Source: JAVBRD01 sp031548365 (GTDB taxonomy: Bacteria > Bacillota > Clostridia > Christensenellales > UBA1750). From it: a stretch of 64,000 nucleotides of DNA. The translations under genes and the position numbers were made by a program. Every line of letters starts with the position of its first letter. The stretch's first letter is position 1. Below the pieces are notes generated by a model, which did not search any database, was not told where the DNA came from, and saw only the letters and a list, made by a program, of their open reading frames with translations. The DNA lies in assembly GCA_031548365.1 (NCBI GenBank), contig JAVBRD010000006.1:36618-100617 (forward strand), written 5' to 3'. This document shows positions 34,204-42,520 of this stretch, in pieces.

Positions 34204-34580
34204 AAAGAACGATGTGGACGTTGTTTGGCTGCGTAACGCTTCTCGTTGCGATCACATTCGCGGGCCAACGGGTCCTGCTCAGCCAAATGGGCTGGTTTGC
34301 GGGAGAAGCGGAGCGAGCGACATCCTGCGTTCAATCCGGCGATGTCAGCGCCGCGATGGATGTGATCGCGGGTATAGCCGCTGCATGGGACGCTGAAGAG
34401 ATGACGCTCAGGGCGCTTCTCGACCATGGGCGCGTCCACGATATCGCCATGCTGATCGCATGCGCGAAGTCGCTTGGTATAGACGACGCGCCGGACATGC
34501 TCATTGTGTGCGCACAGCTACGTCTCTCGTTTATTTCAATCGCCAATGAGGAAAAGCTGAGCATACAGAACATCTTTTAG
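34200..34580 (+). CDS. DUF4363-like small membrane-anchored protein
   Basis: This 126-residue protein has one N-terminal membrane segment (LFGCVTLLVAITFAGQRVL) and an extracytoplasmic helical region (QSGDVSAAMDVIAGIAAAWD, then RVHDIAMLIACAKSLG). It looks like DUF4363, a family often encoded right after DUF421 in Firmicutes. The GTG start overlaps the DUF421 stop by 4 nt (GTGA), so the two are coupled and probably act together. The family call rests on length, helix pattern and position. Confidence 0.65.
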   Translation: MKRTMWTLFGCVTLLVAITFAGQRVLLSQMGWFAGEAERATSCVQSGDVSAAMDVIAGIAAAWDAEEMTLRALLDHGRVHDIAMLIACAKSLGIDDAPDMLIVCAQLRLSFISIANEEKLSIQNIF

Positions 34581-34596
34581 CCAAAAGGCGTGAGAC

Positions 34597-35205
34597 TCAG
34601 TACTGCCTGAGCAGAGCGACGACCTTGCCGAGGATGGCGCACTCTTTGACGATGATCGGCTCAAGAACAGGGTTGTGGGGCTGCAGTCGGATGTGATCGC
34701 CTTCGCGGTGGAAGGACTTGACGGTCGCGGCATCGTCAATCATCGCAACGACAATGTCGCCGTTGATCGCCGTTTCCTGTTGGCGGACCACGACGTAATC
34801 GCCGGAAAAAATGCCCGCGTCAACCATGGAATCGCCTTGAACCGTTAGAATAAAGTGATTGCCTTCGCCTACGAAGGAATCCGACAGCGTAAAACGGTCT
34901 TCAACGTTCTCGACCGCCGTGATGGGCACGCCTGCGGCCACTTTGCCGACAAGGGGGAGAGAGACGACATTGCGCAGCGGCTCGTCGCCCACGACCTCGA
35001 TGGCGCGCGGCTTGGTTAAGTCTCTGCGGATCAGCCCGCGCCTCTCAAGGCGTTCCAAATGGCCGTGCACTGTCGAAGTGGACTTGAGGTTGACCGCTTC
35101 GCCGATTTCACGCACAGACGGGGGAAAACCGCGAAGCCGGATCTGTTGCTGTATGAATTTCAGGATCTGATCTTGTTTTTCGTTGCGCGGCGATGACCTC
35201 GGCAT
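34597..35205 (-). CDS. lexA: LexA repressor
   Basis: LexA represses the SOS regulon and self-cleaves when RecA filaments form. The 202-residue protein has the wHTH domain (LRGFPPSVREIGEAVNLKST, STVHGHLERLERRGLIRRD), the cleavage site Ala91-Gly92 in KVAAGVPI, and the catalytic dyad Ser126 (VQGDSMVDAGI) and Lys163 (ATVKSFHREG). It is convergent with the DUF4363-like gene. A Cheo-box-like operator overlaps its promoter, indicating autoregulation. Confidence 0.97.
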   Translation of the reverse strand: MPRSSPRNEKQDQILKFIQQQIRLRGFPPSVREIGEAVNLKSTSTVHGHLERLERRGLIRRDLTKPRAIEVVGDEPLRNVVSLPLVGKVAAGVPITAVENVEDRFTLSDSFVGEGNHFILTVQGDSMVDAGIFSGDYVVVRQQETAINGDIVVAMIDDAATVKSFHREGDHIRLQPHNPVLEPIIVKECAILGKVVALLRQY

Positions 35206-35238
35206 AACAACACCTCATTATTCATGCTGCTTTTCCAC

Positions 35239-35277
35239 AGTATAGCATAGTCCGGCTAGAAATGAAACGCCTGTTCT
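35239..35277 (-). promoter_or_regulatory. lexA promoter with LexA (Cheo) box
   Basis: On the minus strand TTTCAT and TATACT (35244-35239) are 17 nt apart. AGAACAGGCGTTTC (35277-35264) matches the Gram-positive LexA box CGAACRNRYGTTYC at 13 of 14 positions and overlaps the -35. Confidence 0.7.
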
Positions 35278-35327
35278 TGTGATATTTGGGCGAGTCTCAC
35301 CCAATGTGAACGGGCGTGCGAAGCTGT

Positions 35328-35357
35328 TTGACAAGCTCAAACGCAATACACTATACT
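35328..35357 (+). promoter_or_regulatory. Sigma-A promoter for proA
   Basis: A perfect TTGACA (35328-35333) and TATACT (35352-35357) are 18 nt apart, 22 nt before the proA TTG. Confidence 0.75.
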
Positions 35358-35379
35358 GAAGAAAAGGAGTGTGACTCCA

Positions 35380-36621
35380 TTGAGCATCAGAGAACAAGCG
35401 CAGACCGCAAAAGAGGCTGCGTTATCGCTCGCGGTAACCAGCCACGAGGTAAGAAACAAGGCACTTTATGAGATGGCCTCGGCGCTGCGCGAAGCAAGAC
35501 CGGCCATCCTTGAGCAAAACGCTATAGACATCGCGCACGCGCGTGAAAAAAAATTGTCGAGCGCGTTGATTGAGCGGCTCACGCTCAACGACCGGCGCGT
35601 GGAGGATATGGCTCGGGGACTTGAGGACATCGCGTCCCTGCCCGATCCGCTTGGGAAGGCGGACGCAGGGTGGATAACCGCAAGCGGCATCGAGATCATG
35701 AAGAAGCGGGTTCCGCTGGGCGTGATCGGCATTATCTACGAGTCGCGGCCAAATGTAACCACAGACGCAGCGGGTTTGTGCGTCAAGTCCGGGAACGCCT
35801 GCATATTGCGCGGCGGGAGCGAAGCGCTTCGCACCAACTGCGTAGCCATGGACGCGCTTGAACGCGGGGCCTGCGCGGCGGGGCTTCCTGGCGGCTCGGT
35901 TGCGCTTGTGCGTGATACGTCGCGTGAAATCGTTCGTGAGATGATGGGTCTGCACGGCCTGATCGACGTGCTCATTCCGCGCGGCGGTGCCGAGCTCATC
36001 AAGACGGTCGTGGAAAACGCGCGCATACCGGTGATTGAGACGGGAACGGGAGTTTGCCACGTCTATGTTGACCGCGGGTGCGACGTCGATATGGCGCTCG
36101 ATATCGCGGTGAGCGCAAAGATCTCGCGGCCATCGACGTGCAACTCGGCGGAGACGCTCCTGGTTGATGAGGAAATCGCTGCCGCGTTCCTGCCCGCGTG
36201 TTGCGAGCGGCTGCGGGAGAAAGCGGTTGAGATGCGCGGGTGCGAGCGCACGCGCGCGCTTTGCGGTGAGGTCATCCCAGCGAGCGCGGAGGATTACTCA
36301 ACAGAGCATCTCGACCTGATTTACAACATCAAGATCGTCTCCGGCGTACAGGAGGCGATTGGTCACATCAATCGTTTCGGCACGCGGCACAGCGAGGCGA
36401 TCATCACCCGAGACATGGCGCGGGCGCGCGTGTTTTGCGACAGGGTAGACGCGGCGGCTGTCTACGTCAACGCATCCACGCGCTTCACGGATGGCGGTGA
36501 GTACGGCTTTGGCGCTGAGATCGGCATTTCCAACCAAAAACTGCACGCGCGCGGGCCTATGGGCCTTGCGGAGCTGACGACTTACAAGTACATCGGTATC
36601 GGCAACGGTCAAACCAGATGA
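35380..36621 (+). CDS. proA: Gamma-glutamyl phosphate reductase
   Basis: ProA reduces gamma-glutamyl phosphate to glutamate semialdehyde with NADPH in proline synthesis. The 413-residue protein has the aldehyde-dehydrogenase fold: KKRVPLGVIGIIYESRPNVT, LCVKSGNACILRGGSEALRT, the catalytic Cys in RPSTCNSAETLLV, and FGTRHSEAIITRD. TTG at 35380 has AGGAG 10 nt ahead; an in-frame GTG at 35371 is too close to it. proB is not adjacent in this window, so the glutamate kinase gene must lie elsewhere. Confidence 0.97.
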   Translation: MSIREQAQTAKEAALSLAVTSHEVRNKALYEMASALREARPAILEQNAIDIAHAREKKLSSALIERLTLNDRRVEDMARGLEDIASLPDPLGKADAGWITASGIEIMKKRVPLGVIGIIYESRPNVTTDAAGLCVKSGNACILRGGSEALRTNCVAMDALERGACAAGLPGGSVALVRDTSREIVREMMGLHGLIDVLIPRGGAELIKTVVENARIPVIETGTGVCHVYVDRGCDVDMALDIAVSAKISRPSTCNSAETLLVDEEIAAAFLPACCERLREKAVEMRGCERTRALCGEVIPASAEDYSTEHLDLIYNIKIVSGVQEAIGHINRFGTRHSEAIITRDMARARVFCDRVDAAAVYVNASTRFTDGGEYGFGAEIGISNQKLHARGPMGLAELTTYKYIGIGNGQTR

Positions 36622-36675
36622 AGGCAGTGCTGGGAACAAACGCCGGGATTGACTCGTTTGATAGGCGGTGAACAC

Positions 36676-37185
36676 ATGGATGCCAGAAATGCGAGCGACA
36701 TTGAGGGTTTGATCCGCAAGTACGGCACCATGGTGTTGCGACACGCTTATTTTTACTTGCACGACCGGCAAAAATCGGAAGACGCGTGTCAGGAAGTTTT
36801 CCTGCGTATGTACAAAAAGAAGCCGGTGCTCCCGGATGAGCAGAGCTACCGCGCGTACATCCTGCGCGTGACGATCAATGTGTGCAAGGATATGCTCAAG
36901 AGCGCATGGAACCGCCGGGTCATCCCTCTCGCGGAGGGATATGAAATCGCCTCCGACCAACCCACGCCGGAAAAGCAGGCGGTCTCGGATGAGACGGGCG
37001 AGGAGATCATCACAGCGATCATGGAGTTGCCCGCGATTTACAAAGACGTCGTGCTCCTGTATTACTACGATGAGCTGAGTACATCCGAAGTTGCGAAAGT
37101 ACTGTCCGTACCCGAAGTGACCGTGCGCACGCGACTGATGCGGGCGCGTGGCAGGCTTGAAGAAAAACTCAAGGGGAAGGTCTAA
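36676..37185 (+). CDS. ECF-family RNA polymerase sigma factor
   Basis: This 169-residue sigma factor has region 2 (RNASDIEGLIRKYGTMVLRH, DRQKSEDACQEVFLRMYKKK) and region 4 (ELPAIYKDVVLLYYYDELST, SEVAKVLSVPEVTVRTRLMR), with no sigma-3 domain, as expected for an ECF factor. The ATG at 36676 follows GGCGGTGA; an in-frame ATG at 36649 is further from any Shine-Dalgarno. The stop overlaps the start of the WG-repeat membrane protein by 1 nt, the arrangement of a sigma/anti-sigma pair. It would redirect RNA polymerase to an unknown stress or envelope regulon. Confidence 0.95.
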   Translation: MDARNASDIEGLIRKYGTMVLRHAYFYLHDRQKSEDACQEVFLRMYKKKPVLPDEQSYRAYILRVTINVCKDMLKSAWNRRVIPLAEGYEIASDQPTPEKQAVSDETGEEIITAIMELPAIYKDVVLLYYYDELSTSEVAKVLSVPEVTVRTRLMRARGRLEEKLKGKV

Positions 37186-38492
37186 TGCCGGACGAGCTGG
37201 GTAACATCAAGGCGTGTTTGGATCGGTACGCGTCGTCTCAGACCATGGACGAGGCGGATGTGCAGCGAATGCTCGTCAACGTCCACATCAAGTCCGAGGA
37301 ACGCGTACGCCGCGTGCCTTTCGTTGGGCTTGTCGGTGTGGCCCTCCTCGTCGGCGGAGTGCTGACAAGCGCGTCGTACTTAAGCCGGCCCGAGGGTGAA
37401 GCCGCGTTTGACGCGTTTTTGCGAAGCGCGGTCAGAACGCCTGCTGTGCAGGAAACGCCGCGCGTTGTCGCAAGACCAGTGCAGACCCCTGCCTTGCCCA
37501 TCCCAGAACCGGTGCGCGCCCCGGTCAACATGGGCTTTGATCCCGGACCCGTGCCGGGTGCGGCGGTTGGCCTAGCGGCAGCGAACGTCGAGAGTGTCGC
37601 TCGGGTGTCGCCCCCTTCCATATATCCGATCACTCTGGATTCGAAGACCGGGTTCATCGATGCGCAGGGAAAGTTGCTTGTCGCTCCCGAACTGACATAT
37701 GTGGCGCCGTTTACGGACGGTATCGCGATTGTCGCGCGCGGCGAAGGCGACGGCGCGCGCTACGCGGTGCTGACCGAGCATGGCGTGATCAGCCCTTTTG
37801 CTTACAGGATGATTGGGCGATTTTCAGACGGACTTGCACCTGCCCAGCATCAAGATACCTTGCGCTGGGGATACATCGACGCAAGCGGCGAGTGGTTCAT
37901 CGCGCCCATTTACGTCTGGTCGCTGGAGTTCGTTTCCGGTTATGCGCAGGTTTGGACGTCCGATGAAAGCTTCTTGATCACGCCCAGCGGAGCGCGCTAT
38001 GAGGGTGATGCGCCATTTGCGACACCAGAATCGACCTCCATGCCTGCCGACATAAAACCGGCGCTGAGAATCGTAGAAAAGATGGTCGGGTCGCGTATCT
38101 TGTACGGCGTGGAGAACTTCAAGGGTGAGACGGTCGTGCCGGCCGTTTGTCGGTCCGCGCATCTGTTCTCCGGAGGCATCATCTATAGCACGGACGCGGC
38201 CAATTCGCGTTTCGGACTGTTCAACGCGGATGGCAGCATCCGCATCATGCATCAGTTTGGCTTTTTGTCCGTCGTCGATGGCGACACGGCCTCTCTCATC
38301 GCATCGACCGCGGGCAGCGCGCTTTGCGGCGTGATTGACCTTGACGCTCAATGGCTTATTGAGCCCAAGTTTTTGCAGGTGATGTTTTTCGACGGAGTGC
38401 TCGCGCGCGTTCGCGGCGTGGAAGCGGGCCGCGAACGGTCCGGGTATATTAACACCAAGGGCGATTGGGTATACGTCGAAAGCGAAAAATAG
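37185..38492 (+). CDS. Membrane-anchored WG-repeat protein, probable anti-sigma factor
   Basis: This 435-residue protein has a cytoplasmic N-terminus of about 45 residues (MPDELGNIKACLDRYASSQT), one membrane segment (FVGLVGVALLVGGVLTSASY), a Pro-rich stalk (about 85-135), and an external region (140-435) of WG/KWG-type repeats: GFIDAQGKLLVAPELTYVAP, WGYIDASGEWFIAPIYVWSL, FGLFNADGSIRIMHQFGFLS, GVIDLDAQWLIEPKF and SGYINTKGDWVYVE. WG repeats resemble a beta-propeller or solenoid. Its position, overlapping the ECF gene, and its topology suggest it holds the sigma factor and senses something outside. No classic zinc anti-sigma motif is visible in the N-terminus, so the anti-sigma role is inference. 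Confidence 0.8.
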   Translation: MPDELGNIKACLDRYASSQTMDEADVQRMLVNVHIKSEERVRRVPFVGLVGVALLVGGVLTSASYLSRPEGEAAFDAFLRSAVRTPAVQETPRVVARPVQTPALPIPEPVRAPVNMGFDPGPVPGAAVGLAAANVESVARVSPPSIYPITLDSKTGFIDAQGKLLVAPELTYVAPFTDGIAIVARGEGDGARYAVLTEHGVISPFAYRMIGRFSDGLAPAQHQDTLRWGYIDASGEWFIAPIYVWSLEFVSGYAQVWTSDESFLITPSGARYEGDAPFATPESTSMPADIKPALRIVEKMVGSRILYGVENFKGETVVPAVCRSAHLFSGGIIYSTDAANSRFGLFNADGSIRIMHQFGFLSVVDGDTASLIASTAGSALCGVIDLDAQWLIEPKFLQVMFFDGVLARVRGVEAGRERSGYINTKGDWVYVESEK

Positions 38493-38521
38493 AGTCGCGA
38501 AAACCCGCATCTTCGGCGAAG

Positions 38522-38576
38522 TGCACCCCGGAAGTGAGCCAGTATGATATCCTGAAAACGAATGGGGTGCATTTTT
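38522..38576 (+). terminator. Probable terminator of the ECF/WG-repeat operon
   Basis: TGCACCCC (38522-38529) pairs with GGGGTGCA (38564-38571) across a 34-nt loop, followed by TTTTT, about 30 nt after the WG-repeat gene. The loop is long, so the strength is uncertain. Confidence 0.5.
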
Positions 38577-38781
38577 ATGCCCGATGGGATGCCGAACGAG
38601 CGGATGTCCGCCAGAGTATGAGCCGCAAGGATGAGGTCTGGACAATTCGGCGTCGGGATCATCTTTGGTTTACTCATAAGCGAACGGCTCTGCATCTAGT
38701 ATTTTGACTCGATGGAGCACTTCAAAGCAGAGTTGATTGATTATCTGCATATGTTACCATCTTCGGATGAAAGCCAAACAG

Positions 38782-38820
38782 CAGGGCTTGCCGTCTGCTT
38801 TGCACAGACAACAAGCCCTG
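38782..38820. terminator. Hairpin downstream of ricT
   Basis: CAGGGCTTG (38782-38790) and CAAGCCCTG (38812-38820) form a 9-bp stem with an inner GTCTG/CAGAC pairing. A weak T-rich tail lies on the plus side only. It sits 67 nt past the ricT stop. Confidence 0.5.
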
Positions 38821-38886
38821 TTTGCCGTTTAACCTGAAGATTTGCCTTATTTTTTGAGGTCACTTCGCTTGAAGCGCGGAGTTTTC

Positions 38887-40533
38887 TCATTCAGTCTTTG
38901 GAGGCGGGGAGGGCGCTGGAGTTTCCGATTCACCGCCGGGCTTGGGTCCGTGATGTCGGCGGCGTCCGCCGCGTCGATGTGAAGAAGAGGGGGCGGGCGC
39001 GTTGGGATCGCGCGCGCCGAACGTGTCGGGCGTCAGGTCGGTCGAGGGGTCGGACATCGGGGGAAGCGCTGCAGGCTTTACGCGCTGATCGGCGTTTGCG
39101 ATGCGCGGCCGCGGGGGCTGCGTGCGCTTTGCCGGATCAGTCTGCGTGCGGCGCTGGTTGTCAGGCGCGTCGGGACGTTTTACCGCGTCCGGGGAACCAG
39201 CTGGCCGTGGCTGAGGGCGGGTGTCACGCTTCGGCTGCGGGGTGATCGCGGGGCGTCCGTTTGCGTCGACGGATGCGGAAACGGGCGCGGGGCGCACATC
39301 GCGATTGCGCATGTCGGCCGAGCCTCGGAAGCGGTTGGCGCGCGAAGCTTCCTGCGAGGGGGGAGAAGCGGGCGTGCCTTCAGAGGTCTGCGCAGGGCGG
39401 GGATCGCGCACGCGCGGGGGTCTCGCGGCGGGCGCTTGCTCGGCGCGTGGAGGCCTTTGCGCAGGTGCGCTCTCAGCGCGAGGAGGTCTGGGCGCGGGCT
39501 CAGTGCGCGGCCCTTTTGCGGCTTGGGGAGCGGTCTCTGACTTGGGCGCGGCGTGCAGCGGTTCGCGCGGAAGAACCGGTACGCGCTGCTCTGGTGTCGT
39601 CGCGCTCTGCACCATGCGTTCGGAGCGGTTGCCAGACCTGCGCTCTCTTTCGGCGGGCGGGGGAGAGGTTTCGCCGCCTTCCGTTTTTTTCTCATCATCA
39701 GGGAAGGGAAGAATGGGTTCGTTGGGGCTGTATGGCCTCACGCGCGAGAGCGGATACTCGCGGAACGTATAAGCGTTCTCAGGCGTAACGAAGCGAACGC
39801 GCACCAGTTCCTTGACTGCGTACGTCTCCTGAACGATGCCCACGCCGTCTGGTGTACTGACTTCCTTGCCAACTTTTGGAGAGAGCTTGCGGAACGCCTC
39901 GTAGCTGTCCTGCTCGTACTTCAGGCAACACAACAAGCGACCGCAGAGGCCGCTGATTTTCGTGGGGTTGAGCGAGAGACTTTGCTCCTTGGCCATCTTG
40001 ATGGACACAGGCTGAAAGCTGGGCAGGAAAGTGCGGCAGCAGATGCCCCGCCCGCACGGTCCCAGTCCACCGAGCATTTTTGCTTCGTCGCGCACGCCGA
40101 TCTGCCGAAGCTCGATTCTTGTGTGGAACACGGCCGCGAGGTCCCGAACCAACTCGCGAAAATCGACACGCCCTTCGGATGTGAAGTAGAAAACGATTTT
40201 GCCGTCAAACGTAAACTCAACATCGACAAGCTTCATGTCAAGCTTGTGATGTAGAATCTTTTCTTCGCACAGCGAGAACACTTCGCTTCGCCGTTCGCCG
40301 TTTTTGCGAATGGTCGCGATCTCTTCCGCAGTCGCCTCGCGCAATAAGGGCTTGAGCGGTGTGACGATCTCGCTGGGAGCTGCCTCGCGTGCCTCAAACA
40401 CGACCTCGCCGCACTCAACGCCGCGTGCCGTTTCCACGATTACCTGATCCCCGCTTGCCGGGCGGATTTCACCGGGATCGAAAAAGTATGTTTTGCCTCC
40501 TGTTTTGAAACGGACGCCGATGACGTTTGCCAT
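38887..40533 (-). CDS. ricT: PSP1-domain protein RicT (YaaT) with long low-complexity C-terminal tail
   Basis: The first 270 residues of this 548-residue protein are RicT: MANVIGVRFKTGGKTYFFDP, the PSP1 core, and the cysteine pairs GPCGRGICCRTFLPSF (Cys160, 165, 166) and SGLCGRLLCCLKYE (Cys197, 202, 203), which in Bacillus bind Fe-S clusters in the Ric (YlbF-YmcA-YaaT) complex controlling RNase Y processing, sporulation and competence. Residues 280-548 are rich in Pro, Arg and Ala with repeated PPRAExAPA-type units and end in a His/Arg-rich stretch. Bacillus RicT is about 275 residues. The ATG has GGAAGGGGG upstream. It is the last gene of yaaL-bofA-darA-holB-ricT. Confidence 0.92.
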   Translation of the reverse strand: MANVIGVRFKTGGKTYFFDPGEIRPASGDQVIVETARGVECGEVVFEAREAAPSEIVTPLKPLLREATAEEIATIRKNGERRSEVFSLCEEKILHHKLDMKLVDVEFTFDGKIVFYFTSEGRVDFRELVRDLAAVFHTRIELRQIGVRDEAKMLGGLGPCGRGICCRTFLPSFQPVSIKMAKEQSLSLNPTKISGLCGRLLCCLKYEQDSYEAFRKLSPKVGKEVSTPDGVGIVQETYAVKELVRVRFVTPENAYTFREYPLSRVRPYSPNEPILPFPDDEKKTEGGETSPPPAERERRSGNRSERMVQSATTPEQRVPVLPREPLHAAPKSETAPQAAKGPRTEPAPRPPRAESAPAQRPPRAEQAPAARPPRVRDPRPAQTSEGTPASPPSQEASRANRFRGSADMRNRDVRPAPVSASVDANGRPAITPQPKRDTRPQPRPAGSPDAVKRPDAPDNQRRTQTDPAKRTQPPRPRIANADQRVKPAALPPMSDPSTDLTPDTFGARDPNAPAPSSSHRRGGRRRHHGPKPGGESETPAPSPPPKTE

Positions 40534-40593
40534 CGTGGTCCCCCTTCCTGTATGGGACTTGTGGTGGGGCGGATCACCGGGCATTTGCGCCGT

Positions 40594-41502
40594 CTACCCC
40601 AAATGATCGGCGACTTCGGTCAGCACGGTGCTCGCCATAACGTAACTGGTCAGCCGGCGTCTCCCGATTTCAACGGCGCGCAGCGCGGCGATCTTCTCTT
40701 GGGGCGTGAGTCGCGCTGACGCCCAGTGGCGTGATGCGGGGTCTTTAAGCGCGCTGTGAAGCAATGCCTCGAGGATGCGAAGCACGGTGTCCACGTCCAT
40801 CTTAGCGGCTTCGATCTCGCGCAGCGCTCTGAGGCGTTCCACTGTTCCCGAGAGCAGCCCGATCGCTTGTGCCCTGCACGCCAGCACGCGGTCGTCATCG
40901 GCAAGCGAGAGCGCGCGCCCGACAACGCCTCCGGACAAATGCAGGGCTGTCTCAAGCCGCTCGCCGGACACGCCGCGCTCTGTCAGCAGGCGATGTATGT
41001 CGATTTCGCTCACGACAGGCATGCGAAAAAGCTGTGAGCGTGAGCGCACAGTCGGCAGCACCGCGCTCGCGTCGGATGCCCCAAGCAAAAAAAACGTGTT
41101 TGCGACCGGCTCTTCCAGCGTCTTGAGCAGCGCGTTTTGAGCTTGTGGGGTCAGCGCGTCCGCGCGAGGGATGCGCACTGTGCGCGCGCGGGATGAGAAC
41201 GCTTTCAGCGATAGTGTGTCCAGCAATTCGCGGACATCGTCAACGCCGCGCGCTTCCAACACCAAATCATCGGGGTGTTCGTGTTCCAGCACAGCCCTGC
41301 ATCCGGCGCAGCAGCCGCATGGGCGCGCGCTATCTTCCGAGACGCAGTGCAGCGTGAGCGCGCATAGTTCCGCGATGCTGCGCTTGCCGCTTCCTTCCGG
41401 TCCAAGGAAAAGAAGAGCATGAACAAACTGCCCGCCTTGAAGCGCCCTGTGCAGCGCTTCGATGCGGGCAGTTACACCCAGAAACTCAGAAAACGACTTC
41501 AC
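40594..41502 (-). CDS. holB: DNA polymerase III delta-prime subunit
   Basis: HolB is part of the clamp loader. The 302-residue protein has LFLGPEGSGKRSIAELCA (P-loop), the zinc-binding cysteine cluster (HCVSEDSARPCGCCAGC), QNALLKTLEEPVANTFFLLG and TVRSRSQLFRMP (SRC-type sensor region). The GTG start has only a weak Shine-Dalgarno. It lies between darA and ricT exactly as in Bacillus (yaaQ...holB-yaaT). Confidence 0.95.
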   Translation of the reverse strand: MKSFSEFLGVTARIEALHRALQGGQFVHALLFLGPEGSGKRSIAELCALTLHCVSEDSARPCGCCAGCRAVLEHEHPDDLVLEARGVDDVRELLDTLSLKAFSSRARTVRIPRADALTPQAQNALLKTLEEPVANTFFLLGASDASAVLPTVRSRSQLFRMPVVSEIDIHRLLTERGVSGERLETALHLSGGVVGRALSLADDDRVLACRAQAIGLLSGTVERLRALREIEAAKMDVDTVLRILEALLHSALKDPASRHWASARLTPQEKIAALRAVEIGRRRLTSYVMASTVLTEVADHLG

Positions 41503-41529
41503 TTGAAGCTGTTCTACCCCCTGACCGCG

Positions 41530-41859
41530 TTACAGCTTGATGAACTGCTCCACGTTCAGCACAAAAATAATCGCACCGCCGACCATGACCTCAATCGGAT
41601 ACGGCACATACACGCCGGTCGACCCTGCGACGGGAGAAGGCGATGTCGCAATCTGCTTGCGGCTCTTGCAGACTTTCTCGATGATGGCCATCGCGCCTTT
41701 GAACTTTGTTTCGTCTACGCCCAGAAGAAGCGTTGTGTTGCCGGCGCGCAGAAAACCGCCTGTTGTGGCCAACTTGGTTACCGAGAAGCCATCGTTCATG
41801 AGTGTGGAGATCAACCTTGCGGCATCTTCGTCCTGTACGATCGCGATGATAAGCTTCAT
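41530..41859 (-). CDS. darA: Cyclic-di-AMP receptor DarA (PII-like)
   Basis: This 109-residue PII-like protein binds cyclic di-AMP in Firmicutes. It reads MKLIIAIVQDEDAARLISTL, the glycine-rich T-loop ATTGGFLRAGNTTLLLGVDE, and the C-terminal YPIEVMVGGAIIFVLNVEQF, all diagnostic. The length matches the family. GGGAGGG precedes the ATG. The neighbouring genes holB and bofA keep the Bacillus order. Confidence 0.97.
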   Translation of the reverse strand: MKLIIAIVQDEDAARLISTLMNDGFSVTKLATTGGFLRAGNTTLLLGVDETKFKGAMAIIEKVCKSRKQIATSPSPVAGSTGVYVPYPIEVMVGGAIIFVLNVEQFIKL

Positions 41860-41962
41860 ACGTAACCCTCCCGTTCATATCTGTTATGCCATTATATATC
41901 AGTTGGTGTGTAAAAGCAATGGCGGTTCATGCTTTGCGAGCGATTCGCGCGGAGGGAAGAGC

Positions 41963-42232
41963 TTAAAGCACCGCCGTGAGTGCCGTGACGAGAACTGCTC
42001 CCGGGAGGCCAAGGATGCCCACGATGAGCGCTGTCAGCACGTTAAGCGCCGGCGCGACGCCGGTGTAGGGCGCGAGCAGACCGATACCGTAAAGTGCGAC
42101 GCCGCCCAGCACAGCGTTGCCGAGCAGACGCGCGATGAGCTTTGAGGGGACGGTGAACAGCCAGCCGATGCCGTAAAGCAACAGCATGCCCAGAGCGAAG
42201 AAGAGCACTGAATCCCACTGTATGTTGACCAC
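41963..42232 (-). CDS. bofA: BofA family protein (pro-sigma-K processing inhibitor)
   Basis: BofA holds SpoIVFB inactive in the forespore outer membrane until late sporulation. The 89-residue protein is almost wholly hydrophobic, with two or three membrane helices (VLFFALGMLLLYGIGWLF and NAVLGGVALYGIGLLAPY) and the conserved NxxLTALIVGILGLPGAVLV ending. GTG is the start with AGGAGGAG upstream. It lies 21 nt after yaaL. The family is found only in endospore formers. Confidence 0.92.
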   Translation of the reverse strand: MVNIQWDSVLFFALGMLLLYGIGWLFTVPSKLIARLLGNAVLGGVALYGIGLLAPYTGVAPALNVLTALIVGILGLPGAVLVTALTAVL

Positions 42233-42253
42233 GGCAACTCCTCCTGTTTGTCT

Positions 42254-42520
42254 TTATGGCGCGTTCAACTCCTGGATGTCGCCTGCCGCTTGCGCCAGAT
42301 GTTTTTCTGCGTTGCGCAGCATGTAGATGTAGCGACGGCGCGTCGCCTCAACGTCGTAAATCGCGTAGTCCACAAGGTCGGGATCGCTGACTGAATTGAA
42401 GTAGGCGAGTGAGGTCTGCCACTGTTCCCATGCCTTTTTGACCTCGAGTTTATACGCCTCTTTTTCCTGATCGATCATCACGAAACCGAGCTTGTCAAGG
42501 ACTTGATTGATAAGTGCCAT
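42254..42520 (-). CDS. yaaL: YaaL family protein (DUF2508)
   Basis: This 88-residue helical protein matches DUF2508: an early acidic/basic helix (DQEKEAYKLEVKKAWEQWQT) followed by FNSVSDPDLVDYAIYDVEAT and RRRYIYMLRNAEKH. In Bacillus yaaL lies next to bofA, as here. The function is unknown. AAAAGGAG precedes the ATG. It is the first gene of a five-gene minus-strand run. Confidence 0.88.
   Translation of the reverse strand: MALINQVLDKLGFVMIDQEKEAYKLEVKKAWEQWQTSLAYFNSVSDPDLVDYAIYDVEATRRRYIYMLRNAEKHLAQAAGDIQELNAP

Larger units (their letters stand above)
38493..38886. other. 394-nt intergenic region without a supported gene
   Basis: Short frames occur on both strands but none has a convincing Shine-Dalgarno, composition or family feature. 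The region holds a terminator-like hairpin near its left end and a second hairpin near its right end, both listed separately. The stretch 38590-38760 is lower in GC than its surroundings and could be the remnant of a decayed gene. Confidence 0.5.

Noticed and set aside
38465..38707. 80-codon plus-strand frame after the WG-repeat gene
   Set aside because: It begins inside the WG-repeat gene, runs through a probable terminator, has no usable Shine-Dalgarno and no recognisable motif.
39221..40254. Plus-strand frames of up to 233 codons opposite ricT
   Set aside because: They are shadows of the Pro/Arg/Ala-rich RicT tail and core. The minus-strand reading carries the conserved RicT cysteines and start.
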